Shown here: one piece after another, positions 1 to 8,045 of the stretch
Numbering within the stretch: the stretch's first letter is position 1
Layout: every line of letters starts with the position of its first letter
Assembly (NCBI GenBank): GCA_001825315.1
Contig: MHVR01000003.1
Coordinates: 1 to 40,632 of the forward strand
Direction: 5' to 3'
DNA length: 40,632 bases
Source of the DNA: Candidatus Zambryskibacteria bacterium RIFCSPHIGHO2_02_FULL_43_14
GTDB taxonomy: Bacteria; Patescibacteriota; Minisyncoccia; Phycocordibacterales; Zambryskibacteraceae
Made by a program: the position numbers and the translations under genes
The notes under the pieces: generated by a model
What the model was told of the DNA's origin: nothing
The model's input: only the letters and a program-made list of their open reading frames with translations
The model's database searches: none

Positions 1-1
1 C

Positions 2-745
2 GAGCGGCGCCTCCGCGCCGCTCGCCTAGCCGGTCTCCAACAGGTGCCGGTACTTATCCGCACTGGTGAGGAGACCGACCTCATGAAGCTCGAACTCGCC
101 ATCATCGAGAATATTCAGCGCGAGGACTTGAGTCCGGTTGATCGTGCCCGCGCCTTCGACCGCCTGGTGAAAGAATTCAATTTCAAACATCATGAGATTG
201 GTAAGAAAGTTGGCAAAAGCCGCGAGTATGTCTCCAACTCCCTGCGCATTCTTTCTCTGCCGGAATATATTATCAACGCCCTTTCCGAGAATAAACTTAC
301 CGAAGGTCATACCCGACCGCTAATGATGCTTATCGATAGGCCGCAGGAACAAGAAACGCTTTTTAAAGAAATTCTTGCTAAAAAACTCAATGTCAGAGAA
401 GCAGAAAGTATTGCGCGCCACATCGCAGTTGAACGAGCTCGCAAGTTAATTGATCAGGAACTTATAGATATAGAAGATTTATTTAAGGAAAAACTTGGTA
501 CTCGCGTGCGAATAGAGAAGAAAGAGGAAGGCGGGCGAGTGACTATAGACTTCTTCAACAAGGAAGATCTGCGCGCTCTACTCGAAAGAATTGTCGCTGA
601 CGAGAAGGTCAATCATTCTCAAATAGAAATTTCAGTAGAAAACACGTCATCTTTAACCGACGAAGAGGAAGTTTTAATCGAAGATCAGACTAGTAAATCA
701 GAAGATGACGAATCTCTTTATTCTGTTACTAATTTTTCCATCTAA
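2..745 (+). CDS. parB: ParB/Spo0J-family chromosome partition protein, 5' end cut by window edge
   Basis: This is a centromere-binding, CTP-dependent clamp protein acting with ParA in chromosome segregation. The frame is open from base 2, so the visible protein starts inside the N-terminal domain; the first residues read ERRLRAARLAGLQQVPVLI, which is the GERR-type CTP-binding motif of the family. ENIQREDLSP follows, then a helix-turn-helix region (EIGKKVGKSREYVSNSLRIL) typical of the ParB DNA-binding core, and a charged C-terminal dimerisation region. The GTG at 44 is an internal Val codon and not the start. The stop overlaps the convergent rel stop by 4 bp. ParA is expected just upstream, outside the window. 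The family call is secure; the missing N-terminus cannot be judged. Confidence 0.93.
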   Translation, partial: ERRLRAARLAGLQQVPVLIRTGEETDLMKLELAIIENIQREDLSPVDRARAFDRLVKEFNFKHHEIGKKVGKSREYVSNSLRILSLPEYIINALSENKLTEGHTRPLMMLIDRPQEQETLFKEILAKKLNVREAESIARHIAVERARKLIDQELIDIEDLFKEKLGTRVRIEKKEEGGRVTIDFFNKEDLRALLERIVADEKVNHSQIEISVENTSSLTDEEEVLIEDQTSKSEDDESLYSVTNFSI

Positions 746-2298
746 TCGTCTCTATCAGATTTTCTTAATTTGCTGAGTCCGTGGCGTATATGTCGACGAG
801 CCATTGAAGTCTTGGCCATATCAATCCATTTGCGGTTCGGTTTGGCATTCTCGTTTGTCATAATAAGCACAATATCTCCGTTGTGCAGTGCCATATCAAG
901 AGAGACTAATTTACCGTTCACTTTAGCTCCAGTCATAGAGTCTCCGATATCAGAGTGGATGGAATAAGCAAAATCAATAGGTGTCGAGTCGACAGGTAAA
1001 TCTACCACATCGCCGTTGGGAGAAAAGACGAAAATTCGGTAATTGAAGAAATCACTTACTAGTCCTTTTTGGAAAAGTTCCTGATCTTTAGCAGGTTCTT
1101 CGTACGCTGCCAGTTCTGCTATCCATTTTGGCACATCTTTGATTAAATCTTTTTCATTATTGACTTTTGATTTTGGTAAGAGAGCGTGTATCCAAGCCCA
1201 AACATCTTTTTCTCCTCGTCCGGCTTTGTAAGAAAGGTGGGAAGCGATGCCGTATTCGGAATATCTATGCATCTCATGAGTTTTGATTTGGACTTCCACA
1301 ATATTGCCGTCTCCGACGAAGACTGTTGTATGCAGAGCTTTATAATCGTTCGGTTTTGGGAAAGCAATATAGTCTTTGATACGGTGTGGCAATGGTCTCC
1401 AACGTTCGTGTATAACCCCTAGCGCCTGATAACATTCGGCAACGGAATTTACCAAGATACGTATAGCGCTTATATCATATATTTTCTCCAGATCTTTGTC
1501 GTTTCTTAGATATTTTTTATAAAGACTGTATAACCCTTTTACTCGATATTCGGTTTTTGCCTTAGTCAGTCCGCCTTTAGCCAATGTCTTTTGGACCGAA
1601 CGGGAGAATTTTTCTAAGCTCTCGGTTCTATCTATATGCTGTTCTTTAAGCGTTTTTCTCATACTCTCATATTCTTTTGGCCATACGTAGGGAAAAGAAA
1701 GATCTTCAAGTTCTCGATTGATTTTTCTTATACCCAATCTATAAGCAATGGGGGCATAAATCTGGAGTGTCTCCTCTGCTATTCTTCTTTGTTTATCTTT
1801 GGGCACATAGGAAAGAGTTCTCATGTTATGGAGGCGATCTGCCAGTTTGATGAGTAATACTCTTATATCCTCTGACATGGCTACGAAGAGTTTGCGTAGA
1901 CTTTCGTTATGTCTATCAGTGCCTTTGTACTTCAAATGTCCGAGTTTGGTTACGCCGTCGACCAAAAAAGCAACTTCTTCTCCGAATTCTTTCACGATAA
2001 GGGCGCGATCGACACCAACATCCTCTATCGTGTCGTGAAGCAGACCAGCCGCTATAGTTGTGCCACTGGCTCCCAGTTCAGCAAGGATTCGAGCGGTTTC
2101 CGTCAGGTGTTTTAAACAAGGTTCTCCCGAGTGTCGAAAACATCCTTCGTGAGCGTGTTCGGCGAATGCAAATGCCTTCTTAACCAGAGCAATTTCTTCG
2201 GCCGAAGGTTTGACCATGCTTTTTAAAATCTCTGTAAGTGGGTCTAGGTCTCTTTGATTTTGTGGGGATTGTGGTTGGGACATGTTTTTAGAGAGCAT
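742..2298 (-). CDS. rel: Bifunctional (p)ppGpp synthetase/hydrolase, short Rel form
   Basis: This enzyme makes and degrades the stringent-response alarmone (p)ppGpp in the cytoplasm. The N-terminal HD hydrolase domain keeps the residues that bind metal and substrate in characterised Rel enzymes: R55, H64, H88-D89, E92-D93 and D154 (in LADRLHN). The synthetase domain shows RIKDYIAFPKPN, with the RxKD motif typical of bifunctional Rel, and EVQIKTHEMH. A TGS domain follows (IFVFSPNGDVVDLP). The protein stops soon after it, at 518 residues, whereas full-length Rel/SpoT enzymes are above 700, so the C-terminal helical, zinc-finger and ACT regions are absent. The start overlaps the end of topA by 55 bp; Met6 at 2283 is an alternative start with less overlap. 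Both activities are inferred from intact motifs. Confidence 0.93.
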   Translation of the reverse strand: MLSKNMSQPQSPQNQRDLDPLTEILKSMVKPSAEEIALVKKAFAFAEHAHEGCFRHSGEPCLKHLTETARILAELGASGTTIAAGLLHDTIEDVGVDRALIVKEFGEEVAFLVDGVTKLGHLKYKGTDRHNESLRKLFVAMSEDIRVLLIKLADRLHNMRTLSYVPKDKQRRIAEETLQIYAPIAYRLGIRKINRELEDLSFPYVWPKEYESMRKTLKEQHIDRTESLEKFSRSVQKTLAKGGLTKAKTEYRVKGLYSLYKKYLRNDKDLEKIYDISAIRILVNSVAECYQALGVIHERWRPLPHRIKDYIAFPKPNDYKALHTTVFVGDGNIVEVQIKTHEMHRYSEYGIASHLSYKAGRGEKDVWAWIHALLPKSKVNNEKDLIKDVPKWIAELAAYEEPAKDQELFQKGLVSDFFNYRIFVFSPNGDVVDLPVDSTPIDFAYSIHSDIGDSMTGAKVNGKLVSLDMALHNGDIVLIMTNENAKPNRKWIDMAKTSMARRHIRHGLSKLRKSDRDD

Positions 2299-4439
2299 CT
2301 CTCTGGAATAGTTTTGGTACCCTCCATCATTAAACTACCACAGAGTTTGCAGAACTCGCCAGTCGGCTTGGCTTTTATGGCGTATTTGCAGTCAGGATAA
2401 TTAGAACAGCTATAAAATATTCCGAAGCGGCCGCGACGTTCGGACATGAAGCCGGTTTTACAAACAAGACACTTTACTCCTGTAGAGTTTGCTTTCTCCT
2501 GCTCCTCATCCTTTTTAACAAATTTACATTTAGGAAAGCGCGAACAGGCGGTGAATATGCCGAATTTACCTTCGCGTGTGACTAAATTCCCTTTACCGCA
2601 CTTTGGACAGAGTTCGCCGGTATCTTTAGGACCTTCTAATTCCTTGCCATCGATGGTACGAGCGCCTTGGCACTCCGGAAATTTTTCACACGAGAGGAAT
2701 TTGCCACCCTTGCCAAGTTTGATAATCATGCCGGCGTTGCAGGTGGGGCATCTTTCTCCGTTTGGTGCCTTACCGAGATTGGTAACTTTTTCAACTTTTT
2801 CTTTAGATTTAATAGCTTTCTCAAATGGGGTATAAAAATCAGACAAAGTTTTCTTATAAGAACGCGCGCCACTTGCGATATCATCCAATTCGTCCTCCAT
2901 TTCGGCGGTAAATGAGTCGCTGATGTAAGTAGGAAAGTGCTCTTCGAGGAAAGAGCTCACCACGTCGCCGGTATCGGTAGGATAGAGCGCTTTATTAATC
3001 TTCTCTACATATCCGCGGTCATCAAGAGTTTTGATAATAGAAGCGTAAGTGGACGGTCGGCCGATACCGCGCTTCTCAAGCTCTTTAATTAATCCTGCTT
3101 CTGAATACCGCGCGGGTGGTTCCGTCTGTTTTTCTTGTGAGTTTATATTTAGAAGTTTCAGTGAATCACCAGTCTCAAGTTTTGGCAAAACGACGTCTTC
3201 ACTCGCCGAAGCCGGGTCAGCTTTGAGCCAGCCGTCGAAAAGGATGCGCGAGCCATTGAGCCAAAAATCTGGTATAATTGAGTCTGAAATATTAGCTACC
3301 ACTTTAGTGCGCATTATTTCTGCCCTCATCATCTGGCTCGCCACAGTTCTCTGCCAGATAAGCGAGTAGAGTTTCTGCTCCGCTTCATTTGTTCCCACTT
3401 TTTCCATATTGAAGTGAGTCGGCCTGATGGCCTCGTGCGCTTCTTGGGCATTTTTGGATTTCTTGGTGAAGACATGTGACTCAAAATAATTTTCTCCGTA
3501 CCTCTTCTTTATCAGTCCTTCTACTTCTTTTCTTGCACCGGCGCTTAAGTTGGTAGAGTCCGTACGCATGTAGGTTATATGCCCCGCTTCATAGAGTTTC
3601 TGGGCGAGACTCATGGTGCGAGAAGGAGCAAGACCGAGGCGTGAGCTCGCTGTCTGTTGCAGGGTCGAAGTTATAAAAGGTGCGCGAGGTACTCTAGTTA
3701 CTTTTGTTTCCCTTACATTTGTAATTTGCCAAGAATCTGTTTTGGCAGTTTTCAAAATATTTTCCACTTCCTCTTTTTTTGTAGGCTCTTTTGAACAAAC
3801 AAAAGCTAAATTATTTTTAGTTTTGTCCTCTAGGTGGGCAGTAATGGTCCAGAAAGTAATTGGGAGAAACGCGCGTATCTCGCGCTCGCGCTCCATGATG
3901 ATGCGTAGAGCGGGGGACTGTACTCTGCCGGCCGAAAGACCATAACGAACTTTCTTCCAGATTAACCCAGATAGATCGTAACCTACTAAGCGGTCAAGCA
4001 CTCTTCGCGCTTCCTGCGCTTCTCGCAGATTGATGTCAATTTCTCGAGGATGTTTGAGCGCTTCTTCAATCGCTTCTTTGGTTATTTCATAGAAAACAAT
4101 GCGTTTAACTGACTTATGGTTCGACTTACGCTCACCATCGCTGAGGCCACAGGCCTCAGCGACATGCCAGGCAATGGCTTCACCCTCGCGGTCAGGGTCG
4201 GTAGCAAGTAATATTTCATCGGCTTTTCTAGCCAATAATTTAATCTCCGAAATTACTTTTTCTTTACCTTTTACCACTTCGTAGTGGGGTATAAAACCGC
4301 CAGGCACGTCGATAGCTACTTTGTTTGACTTGGGCAAATCGCGAACATGACCAACACTCGCGAGTACGCGAAAATCTTTCCCGAGATATTTCTCGATAGT
4401 TTTTGCTTTCGATGGCGACTCTACTATCAGCAAACGCAT
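2244..4439 (-). CDS. topA: DNA topoisomerase I (type IA)
   Basis: This enzyme relaxes negative supercoils by a 5'-phosphotyrosine intermediate. The Toprim domain is at the N-terminus: E7 in LLIVESPSKAKTIEKYLG and the D81-P-D83-R-E85 acidic triad. The catalytic tyrosine is Y290 in ITYMRTDST. The C-terminal region carries four cysteine-rich zinc-ribbon units: CPTC...C, CPKC...C, CLVC...C and CKLC...C. At 731 residues it is a normal single-chain bacterial TopA. It lies on the minus strand between dprA (36 bp upstream) and rel (overlapping downstream), so the three are probably co-transcribed. Start and stop are unambiguous. Confidence 0.97.
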   Translation of the reverse strand: MRLLIVESPSKAKTIEKYLGKDFRVLASVGHVRDLPKSNKVAIDVPGGFIPHYEVVKGKEKVISEIKLLARKADEILLATDPDREGEAIAWHVAEACGLSDGERKSNHKSVKRIVFYEITKEAIEEALKHPREIDINLREAQEARRVLDRLVGYDLSGLIWKKVRYGLSAGRVQSPALRIIMEREREIRAFLPITFWTITAHLEDKTKNNLAFVCSKEPTKKEEVENILKTAKTDSWQITNVRETKVTRVPRAPFITSTLQQTASSRLGLAPSRTMSLAQKLYEAGHITYMRTDSTNLSAGARKEVEGLIKKRYGENYFESHVFTKKSKNAQEAHEAIRPTHFNMEKVGTNEAEQKLYSLIWQRTVASQMMRAEIMRTKVVANISDSIIPDFWLNGSRILFDGWLKADPASASEDVVLPKLETGDSLKLLNINSQEKQTEPPARYSEAGLIKELEKRGIGRPSTYASIIKTLDDRGYVEKINKALYPTDTGDVVSSFLEEHFPTYISDSFTAEMEDELDDIASGARSYKKTLSDFYTPFEKAIKSKEKVEKVTNLGKAPNGERCPTCNAGMIIKLGKGGKFLSCEKFPECQGARTIDGKELEGPKDTGELCPKCGKGNLVTREGKFGIFTACSRFPKCKFVKKDEEQEKANSTGVKCLVCKTGFMSERRGRFGIFYSCSNYPDCKYAIKAKPTGEFCKLCGSLMMEGTKTIPERCSLKTCPNHNPHKIKET

Positions 4440-4475
4440 TGCTTAACAGATACTACAGAAACTTTTTATTTGCAA

Positions 4476-5333
4476 CTAAAATGTTTTCCTGACCTCACCA
4501 AGCTCTTCGGTGATGAGACCTTTAATTTCAAGAAGTGAGAGGATGGCCGAGGCGTTGCCGGTATCTAGTTTGGACCTGCGAATTAATTCATCGCGCGAGC
4601 ACGGATGTTCCAGAATTTTTATAAAAACTTTTTCTTCGTCACTCAATTCCTCTATATTCACTAAAGTTGGATTTTCATCTGTTCTCTTGAGTCCCAGAAG
4701 TTCGCGTACATCATTAGTATCTCGGATGAGCGCCGCGCCAAGGCGAATGAGCATATGCGGACCATCGGAAGTTGGGGAAGTGATAGGCCCGGGTACGCAT
4801 CCAACTTCTCTATTATATTCTGTCGCTAAGCGCGAGGTAATGAGAGTGCCGGAACGTCTCTCCGCTTCGATAACAAGAGTCGCATGGCACATACCTGCCA
4901 TAATTCTGTTTCTTCTCGGGAAGGCCCACGCGCCACTGGGCATGGTGTCATCGTATTCCGAAATTAAACCACCACCGTTCCTAATAATTTCTTCCGCGAG
5001 ATTGACGTGCGAGTGTGGATGAAGTACTTTGCGATCGAGGCCAGAACCGGGAATGGCGATAGTCTGAAGTCCAACGTCGAGAGCTTTGCGATGCGCGATG
5101 GAGTCAATGCCTAATGCTAATCCAGAAACTATAGTGACCGAGGAACCTGCAAGGCCGGCGATAAGAGATTCGCACACTTCTCTGCCATAGCTCGAATATT
5201 TCCTTGAACCAACTATGGCTAAGAGCTTGTTATCTTTCTTGGGTAATTCACCTTCGTAACGCAGACGTTTGGGAGCGTCCGGAATCTCTTTGAGAAGCTT
5301 CGGGAAGTCAGATAGAAGAAGTTCGTGTATCAT
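4476..5333 (-). CDS. dprA: DNA-processing protein DprA
   Basis: DprA binds incoming single-stranded DNA and loads RecA during natural transformation. The Rossmann-like core shows IVGSRKYSSYGRE (residues 40-52), SGLALGIDSIAH, ISEY and FPRRNRIMAG, all family signatures. Residues from about 225 to 285 form a winged-helix-like C-terminal domain (LSDEEKVFIKILEHPCSRDEL). No N-terminal SAM-like domain is present, giving 285 residues against 350 or more in many homologues. It is first in the minus-strand run dprA-topA-rel and starts only 22 bp from the divergent serS start. DprA fits the DNA-uptake competence proposed for many CPR bacteria; no other competence gene is in this window. Confidence 0.94.
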   Translation of the reverse strand: MIHELLLSDFPKLLKEIPDAPKRLRYEGELPKKDNKLLAIVGSRKYSSYGREVCESLIAGLAGSSVTIVSGLALGIDSIAHRKALDVGLQTIAIPGSGLDRKVLHPHSHVNLAEEIIRNGGGLISEYDDTMPSGAWAFPRRNRIMAGMCHATLVIEAERRSGTLITSRLATEYNREVGCVPGPITSPTSDGPHMLIRLGAALIRDTNDVRELLGLKRTDENPTLVNIEELSDEEKVFIKILEHPCSRDELIRRSKLDTGNASAILSLLEIKGLITEELGEVRKTF

Positions 5334-5355
5334 TATGATAATATTGTAGCGTATT
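5334..5355. promoter_or_regulatory. 22-bp divergent dprA/serS start region
   Basis: The two start codons face away from each other with only 22 A/T-rich bases between them. TATGAT (5334-5339) and GATAAT (5337-5342) could be -10 elements for serS, and TACAAT on the minus strand (5349-5344) one for dprA. The -35 boxes and any leader would have to overlap the opposite gene, so transcripts would be leaderless or nearly so. This is a reading of spacing and hexamers only. Confidence 0.4.
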
Positions 5356-6618
5356 ATGCTTGATATTAAATTTATCAGAGAAAATAAGGAGTTAATTCAA
5401 CAAGCGGCTAAAAAGAAGCAAGTAGAATTCGACGTCGATAAACTTATTGAAGTTGATGACAAACGTAAAATACTTCTTGGTCTAGTGGAAGAGAAGCGCG
5501 CTGAGCAGAAAGTATCGAGCAATACCATAGTTAAGGCAAATTCTGAGGAGCGTGAGATTATTCTTGAAAAAATGAAAATTCTGAAAGGTGAACTGGAGCG
5601 CGAAGAAGAAAATTTAAAGAAAGTGTTGCAAGAGTGGCAGACACTAATGCTCTCTGTGCCGAATGTGCCGGACACTTCTGTTCCAGATGGAGAAGGAGAG
5701 AAAGATAATGTCACCATCAAGGAGTGGGGAAACAAACCTAAATTTTCTTTCATACCGAAAGATCATATCGAAATTATGACCGCGCTTGATATGGTAGACT
5801 TCGAGCGGGGAGCTAAGGTACACGGCTTTCGTGGCTATTTTTTGAAAAATAGCGGAGTGCTCTTGTCTTGGGCCATTTGGAATTATGCCCAACATTTCTT
5901 CCTGCAAAGAAATTTCGTGCCATTTATTGCACCGTCAATTGTACGCAAAAATTATTTTTATGGCACAGGACACTTGCCAACCGATGCTGAAGATTTATAT
6001 AAAACTCAAGATGATGATTATCTCTCAGGTACGGCAGAAGTGCCGATGATGGCATACCACGCCGACGAAATTTTGAAGAAAGAGGAGTTACCGAAGCGAT
6101 ATTTGGCCTTCTCGCCATGTTACAGAAGAGAAGCGGGTAGTTACTCGAAGGATACTAAAGGCCTTATCCGGGTTCATGAATTTTTTAAACTCGAACAACT
6201 CATACTCTGTGAAGCAAGTCATGCTGAATCGGAGAAATTGCACGAAGAACTCAATCGCAATACTGAAGAGTTCATAGAATCACTCAGCATTCCGTATCGA
6301 CAGGTAGTTATTTCTACCGGTGACCTCAAAAAGGCACACGTTAAGTCGTATGACACAGAGTTATGGGTACCAGCTCAGAATACATATAGAGAAATTGCCA
6401 GCGCCTCCTATTATCATGATTTTCAAACTCGGCGTTTTAATATCCGCTACGATGATGATGGCAAAAAACTCTATACTCATTCACTCAACGCCACCGCCGC
6501 TCCCACTCCACGTCTCTTGGTATCTCTCATTGAGAATTTCCAACAAGCCGATGGTTCCATCAAAATCCCAGAAGTATTGGTGCCTTACATGAACGGTCTT
6601 TCTCTGATAAAGAAGTAA
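5356..6618 (+). CDS. serS: Seryl-tRNA synthetase
   Basis: This class II aminoacyl-tRNA synthetase charges tRNA-Ser in the cytoplasm. The N-terminal 110 residues are the antiparallel coiled-coil arm that contacts the long variable loop of tRNA-Ser. In the catalytic domain the serine-binding TxE motif is T226-A-E228, motif 2 is R257-R-E259 with the AGSYSKDTKGLIRVHEF loop, and motif 3 contains R386 (LNATAAPTPRLLVSLIENFQ). The 420-residue length is normal. It is divergent from dprA, and no Shine-Dalgarno site precedes the ATG. The call is secure. Confidence 0.97.
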   Translation: MLDIKFIRENKELIQQAAKKKQVEFDVDKLIEVDDKRKILLGLVEEKRAEQKVSSNTIVKANSEEREIILEKMKILKGELEREEENLKKVLQEWQTLMLSVPNVPDTSVPDGEGEKDNVTIKEWGNKPKFSFIPKDHIEIMTALDMVDFERGAKVHGFRGYFLKNSGVLLSWAIWNYAQHFFLQRNFVPFIAPSIVRKNYFYGTGHLPTDAEDLYKTQDDDYLSGTAEVPMMAYHADEILKKEELPKRYLAFSPCYRREAGSYSKDTKGLIRVHEFFKLEQLILCEASHAESEKLHEELNRNTEEFIESLSIPYRQVVISTGDLKKAHVKSYDTELWVPAQNTYREIASASYYHDFQTRRFNIRYDDDGKKLYTHSLNATAAPTPRLLVSLIENFQQADGSIKIPEVLVPYMNGLSLIKK

Positions 6619-6633
6619 TATAAACGTGCAAAA

Positions 6634-6656
6634 TGTGCAAAGTCGAGCTTTGCACA
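6634..6656. repeat. REP-like hairpin, copy 1 (upstream of RAYT)
   Basis: A perfect 9-bp inverted repeat, TGTGCAAAG and CTTTGCACA, encloses the 5-nt loop TCGAG. The same 23-nt unit is found at 7353-7375, and its exact reverse complement at 6849-6871 inside the neighbouring transposase gene. A further GTGCAAA lies directly upstream at 6626-6632. Short palindromes next to RAYT genes are the usual arrangement of REP elements. Confidence 0.9.
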
Positions 6657-6684
6657 AATAAAGATAAATGTATAGAATAGAGAC

Positions 6685-7347
6685 ATGCGACTACATGCGC
6701 CAGGCGAGTATCAACATATTTTCGATAGGGGTATGCAAAAACAACCGATTTTCGAAACAGATCGAGATAGATTGCGATTCTTATTTCTAATCCTTACTTT
6801 TCAAGGAGAAACTGTTATTAAAAATGTAAGTAGAGAAATTAAACAAAATGTGCAAAGCTCGACTTTGCACATAAGTGATGAATTGAAAGAAGAAATTTTA
6901 AGAAAGAGAATGGTTGAATTGGTACTTTTCTGTCTTGTACCGAATCATTTCCATATAATTGTTCGAGAACTTGTTGATGGTGGTATTTCTAAATACATGC
7001 AGAGGGTTTTAACAGCTTATACTAAATATTTTAATATTAGACATGAAAAGAGTGGGCATTTACTTCAAGGGCCTTATAAAAGTGTTCATATTGAAGATGA
7101 TCGACAATTGATGCATACTTCAGCTTATATTCATAAGCACCCATGCGAGATAAATGGCTGGTTAGGAAAAGAGGATAAGTATCCATGGTCAAGTTACCAA
7201 GACTGCATTGGTGAAAATAGATTTGGTGAGTTACTTGTAACTAACTTGATTACAGAACGTTATATAGAAAGTAAAGGAATCTCTTCATATAAAAAGTTTG
7301 TTTCCAGCAGTCCAGCTAAAGAAATAACAAAAGAATTGTTTAGGTGA
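6685..7347 (+). CDS. REP-associated tyrosine transposase (RAYT, Y1/HUH family)
   Basis: This is a single-strand DNA nuclease/transposase of the IS200-like Y1 family (TnpA_REP type). The HUH metal-binding motif is H88-F-H90 within VPNHFHIIV. The candidate catalytic tyrosine is Y112 or Y115 in TAYTKYFN, followed by HLLQGPYKSVHIEDD as in other RAYTs. The frame is intact at 220 residues. Hairpins of one sequence sit 28 bp before the start, at codons 55-63 within the gene, and 5 bp after the stop. The internal copy adds a short insert between the N-terminal strand and the HUH strand. TATAGA at 6671-6676 is a weak -10 candidate and there is no Shine-Dalgarno site. The RAYT call is firm; current activity is unknown. 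Confidence 0.88.
   Translation: MRLHAPGEYQHIFDRGMQKQPIFETDRDRLRFLFLILTFQGETVIKNVSREIKQNVQSSTLHISDELKEEILRKRMVELVLFCLVPNHFHIIVRELVDGGISKYMQRVLTAYTKYFNIRHEKSGHLLQGPYKSVHIEDDRQLMHTSAYIHKHPCEINGWLGKEDKYPWSSYQDCIGENRFGELLVTNLITERYIESKGISSYKKFVSSSPAKEITKELFR
6849..6871. repeat. REP-like hairpin, copy 2, inside the RAYT reading frame
   Basis: This 23-nt unit (arms TGTGCAAAG and CTTTGCACA, loop CTCGA) is the exact reverse complement of the copies at 6634-6656 and 7353-7375. It lies in the transposase coding sequence and is read through in frame as NVQSSTLHI, so it does not disrupt the gene. Confidence 0.9.
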
Positions 7348-7352
7348 TAAGT

Positions 7353-7375
7353 TGTGCAAAGTCGAGCTTTGCACA
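7353..7375. repeat. REP-like hairpin, copy 3 (downstream of RAYT)
   Basis: Identical over 23 nt to copy 1 and in the same orientation, 5 bp after the RAYT stop codon. Copies 1 and 3 therefore bracket the gene as direct repeats, each palindromic. No T-tract follows, so a terminator role is not suggested. Confidence 0.9.
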
Positions 7376-7391
7376 TTATGCAGGCGCAATG

Positions 7392-7420
7392 TTGACAGAA
7401 TTATAGAAGTGTGCTAAGAT
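7392..7420 (+). promoter_or_regulatory. Strong sigma-70-type promoter for the gene at 7493
   Basis: A perfect -35 box TTGACA (7392-7397) is followed by a 17-nt spacer and the -10 box TAAGAT (7415-7420). TGC just before the -10 box forms an extended -10 element. Transcription would start near 7427 and give a leader of about 65 nt. Confidence 0.8.
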
Positions 7421-7428
7421 GCAAACAG

Positions 7429-7489
7429 ATAGAAGGTAAGCCTTAAGCCCGGCAATTCAGCCGGATAAGAGGTAAGCCAAAGGGAGAGG
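7429..7489 (+). promoter_or_regulatory. Structured leader with direct repeats and Shine-Dalgarno site
   Basis: The leader holds a GGTAAGCC direct repeat (near 7435 and 7471), a small hairpin CCGGC/GCCGG (7449-7464) between the two copies, and a purine-rich ribosome-binding site AGGGAGAGG (7481-7489) just before the ATG at 7493. Such a defined leader contrasts with the native genes around it, most of which have none. Confidence 0.55.
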
Positions 7490-7492
7490 CTC

Positions 7493-7966
7493 ATGGAAAT
7501 CAATCAGTTCGTCGAGTTCGCGTCGGCGGTCGTTCGGTCGCTTCCGCGGAACTTGGATCCGGTCACAGCCCAGCGCTGGATCCGGGAACAGGGAACGCTT
7601 GCGGACGTGCTCCGCAAGGCACTAGCACCCGCGTTCGAGCTCTACCTCGCACCCGGTCAGCAGAACGGCGGCACAATGACGGGCTTCGACATCGATAAGC
7701 ATCTCGAGGAAACGAAGCTTATCGACCGCGCGTTCATCCTCGACGACGAACTCGTGAAGGGCTGGCTCGCGAACCACGCGACCTATCCGGAGGAGTTCAA
7801 GGGCAAGGCCATCTTCCTCTGGAAGTCCAAGCGGACCATCGGCTCCAACCGCAGGGTCGCGTATCTCTGCTGGCACGACAACCGCGTGATCGTGCGCTGG
7901 GCCTGGCTCGAGAGCAGGTGGAGCGGCCGCAGTCCGGCCCTCCTCATGAGTTCCTCGGTCCTTTGA
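7493..7966 (+). CDS. Uncharacterised 157-aa protein, G/C-rich monocistronic gene
   Basis: I do not recognise this protein family. It is soluble, with no signal peptide or membrane segment. The C-terminal third is rich in Trp, Arg and Lys (FLWKSKRTIGSNRRVAYLCW, then VIVRWAWLESRW), suggesting a small compact beta-rich or nucleic-acid-binding domain, but that is a guess. Codons end mostly in G or C, unlike the A/T-ending codons of the RAYT and serS next to it. It has its own consensus promoter, leader, Shine-Dalgarno site and perfect-palindrome terminator, so it is an independent unit and probably acquired. A C-terminal fragment of a close relative lies 400 bp downstream (8350-8532). Confidence 0.75.
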   Translation: MEINQFVEFASAVVRSLPRNLDPVTAQRWIREQGTLADVLRKALAPAFELYLAPGQQNGGTMTGFDIDKHLEETKLIDRAFILDDELVKGWLANHATYPEEFKGKAIFLWKSKRTIGSNRRVAYLCWHDNRVIVRWAWLESRWSGRSPALLMSSSVL

Positions 7967-8012
7967 TCTTTTGACCCTTGGAGGCCTCCCATTCTTGGGC
8001 ACTTAGGCCTTA

Positions 8013-8044
8013 CGGCCCGACGCATGCGTCGGGCCGGTTTTTTT
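8013..8044 (+). terminator. Intrinsic terminator of the 157-aa gene
   Basis: A perfect 24-bp palindrome (8013-8036, arms CGGCCCGACGCA and TGCGTCGGGCCG) is followed by one G and seven Ts. The G/C-rich stem plus T-run is a textbook Rho-independent terminator. Confidence 0.9.
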
Positions 8045-8045
8045 A

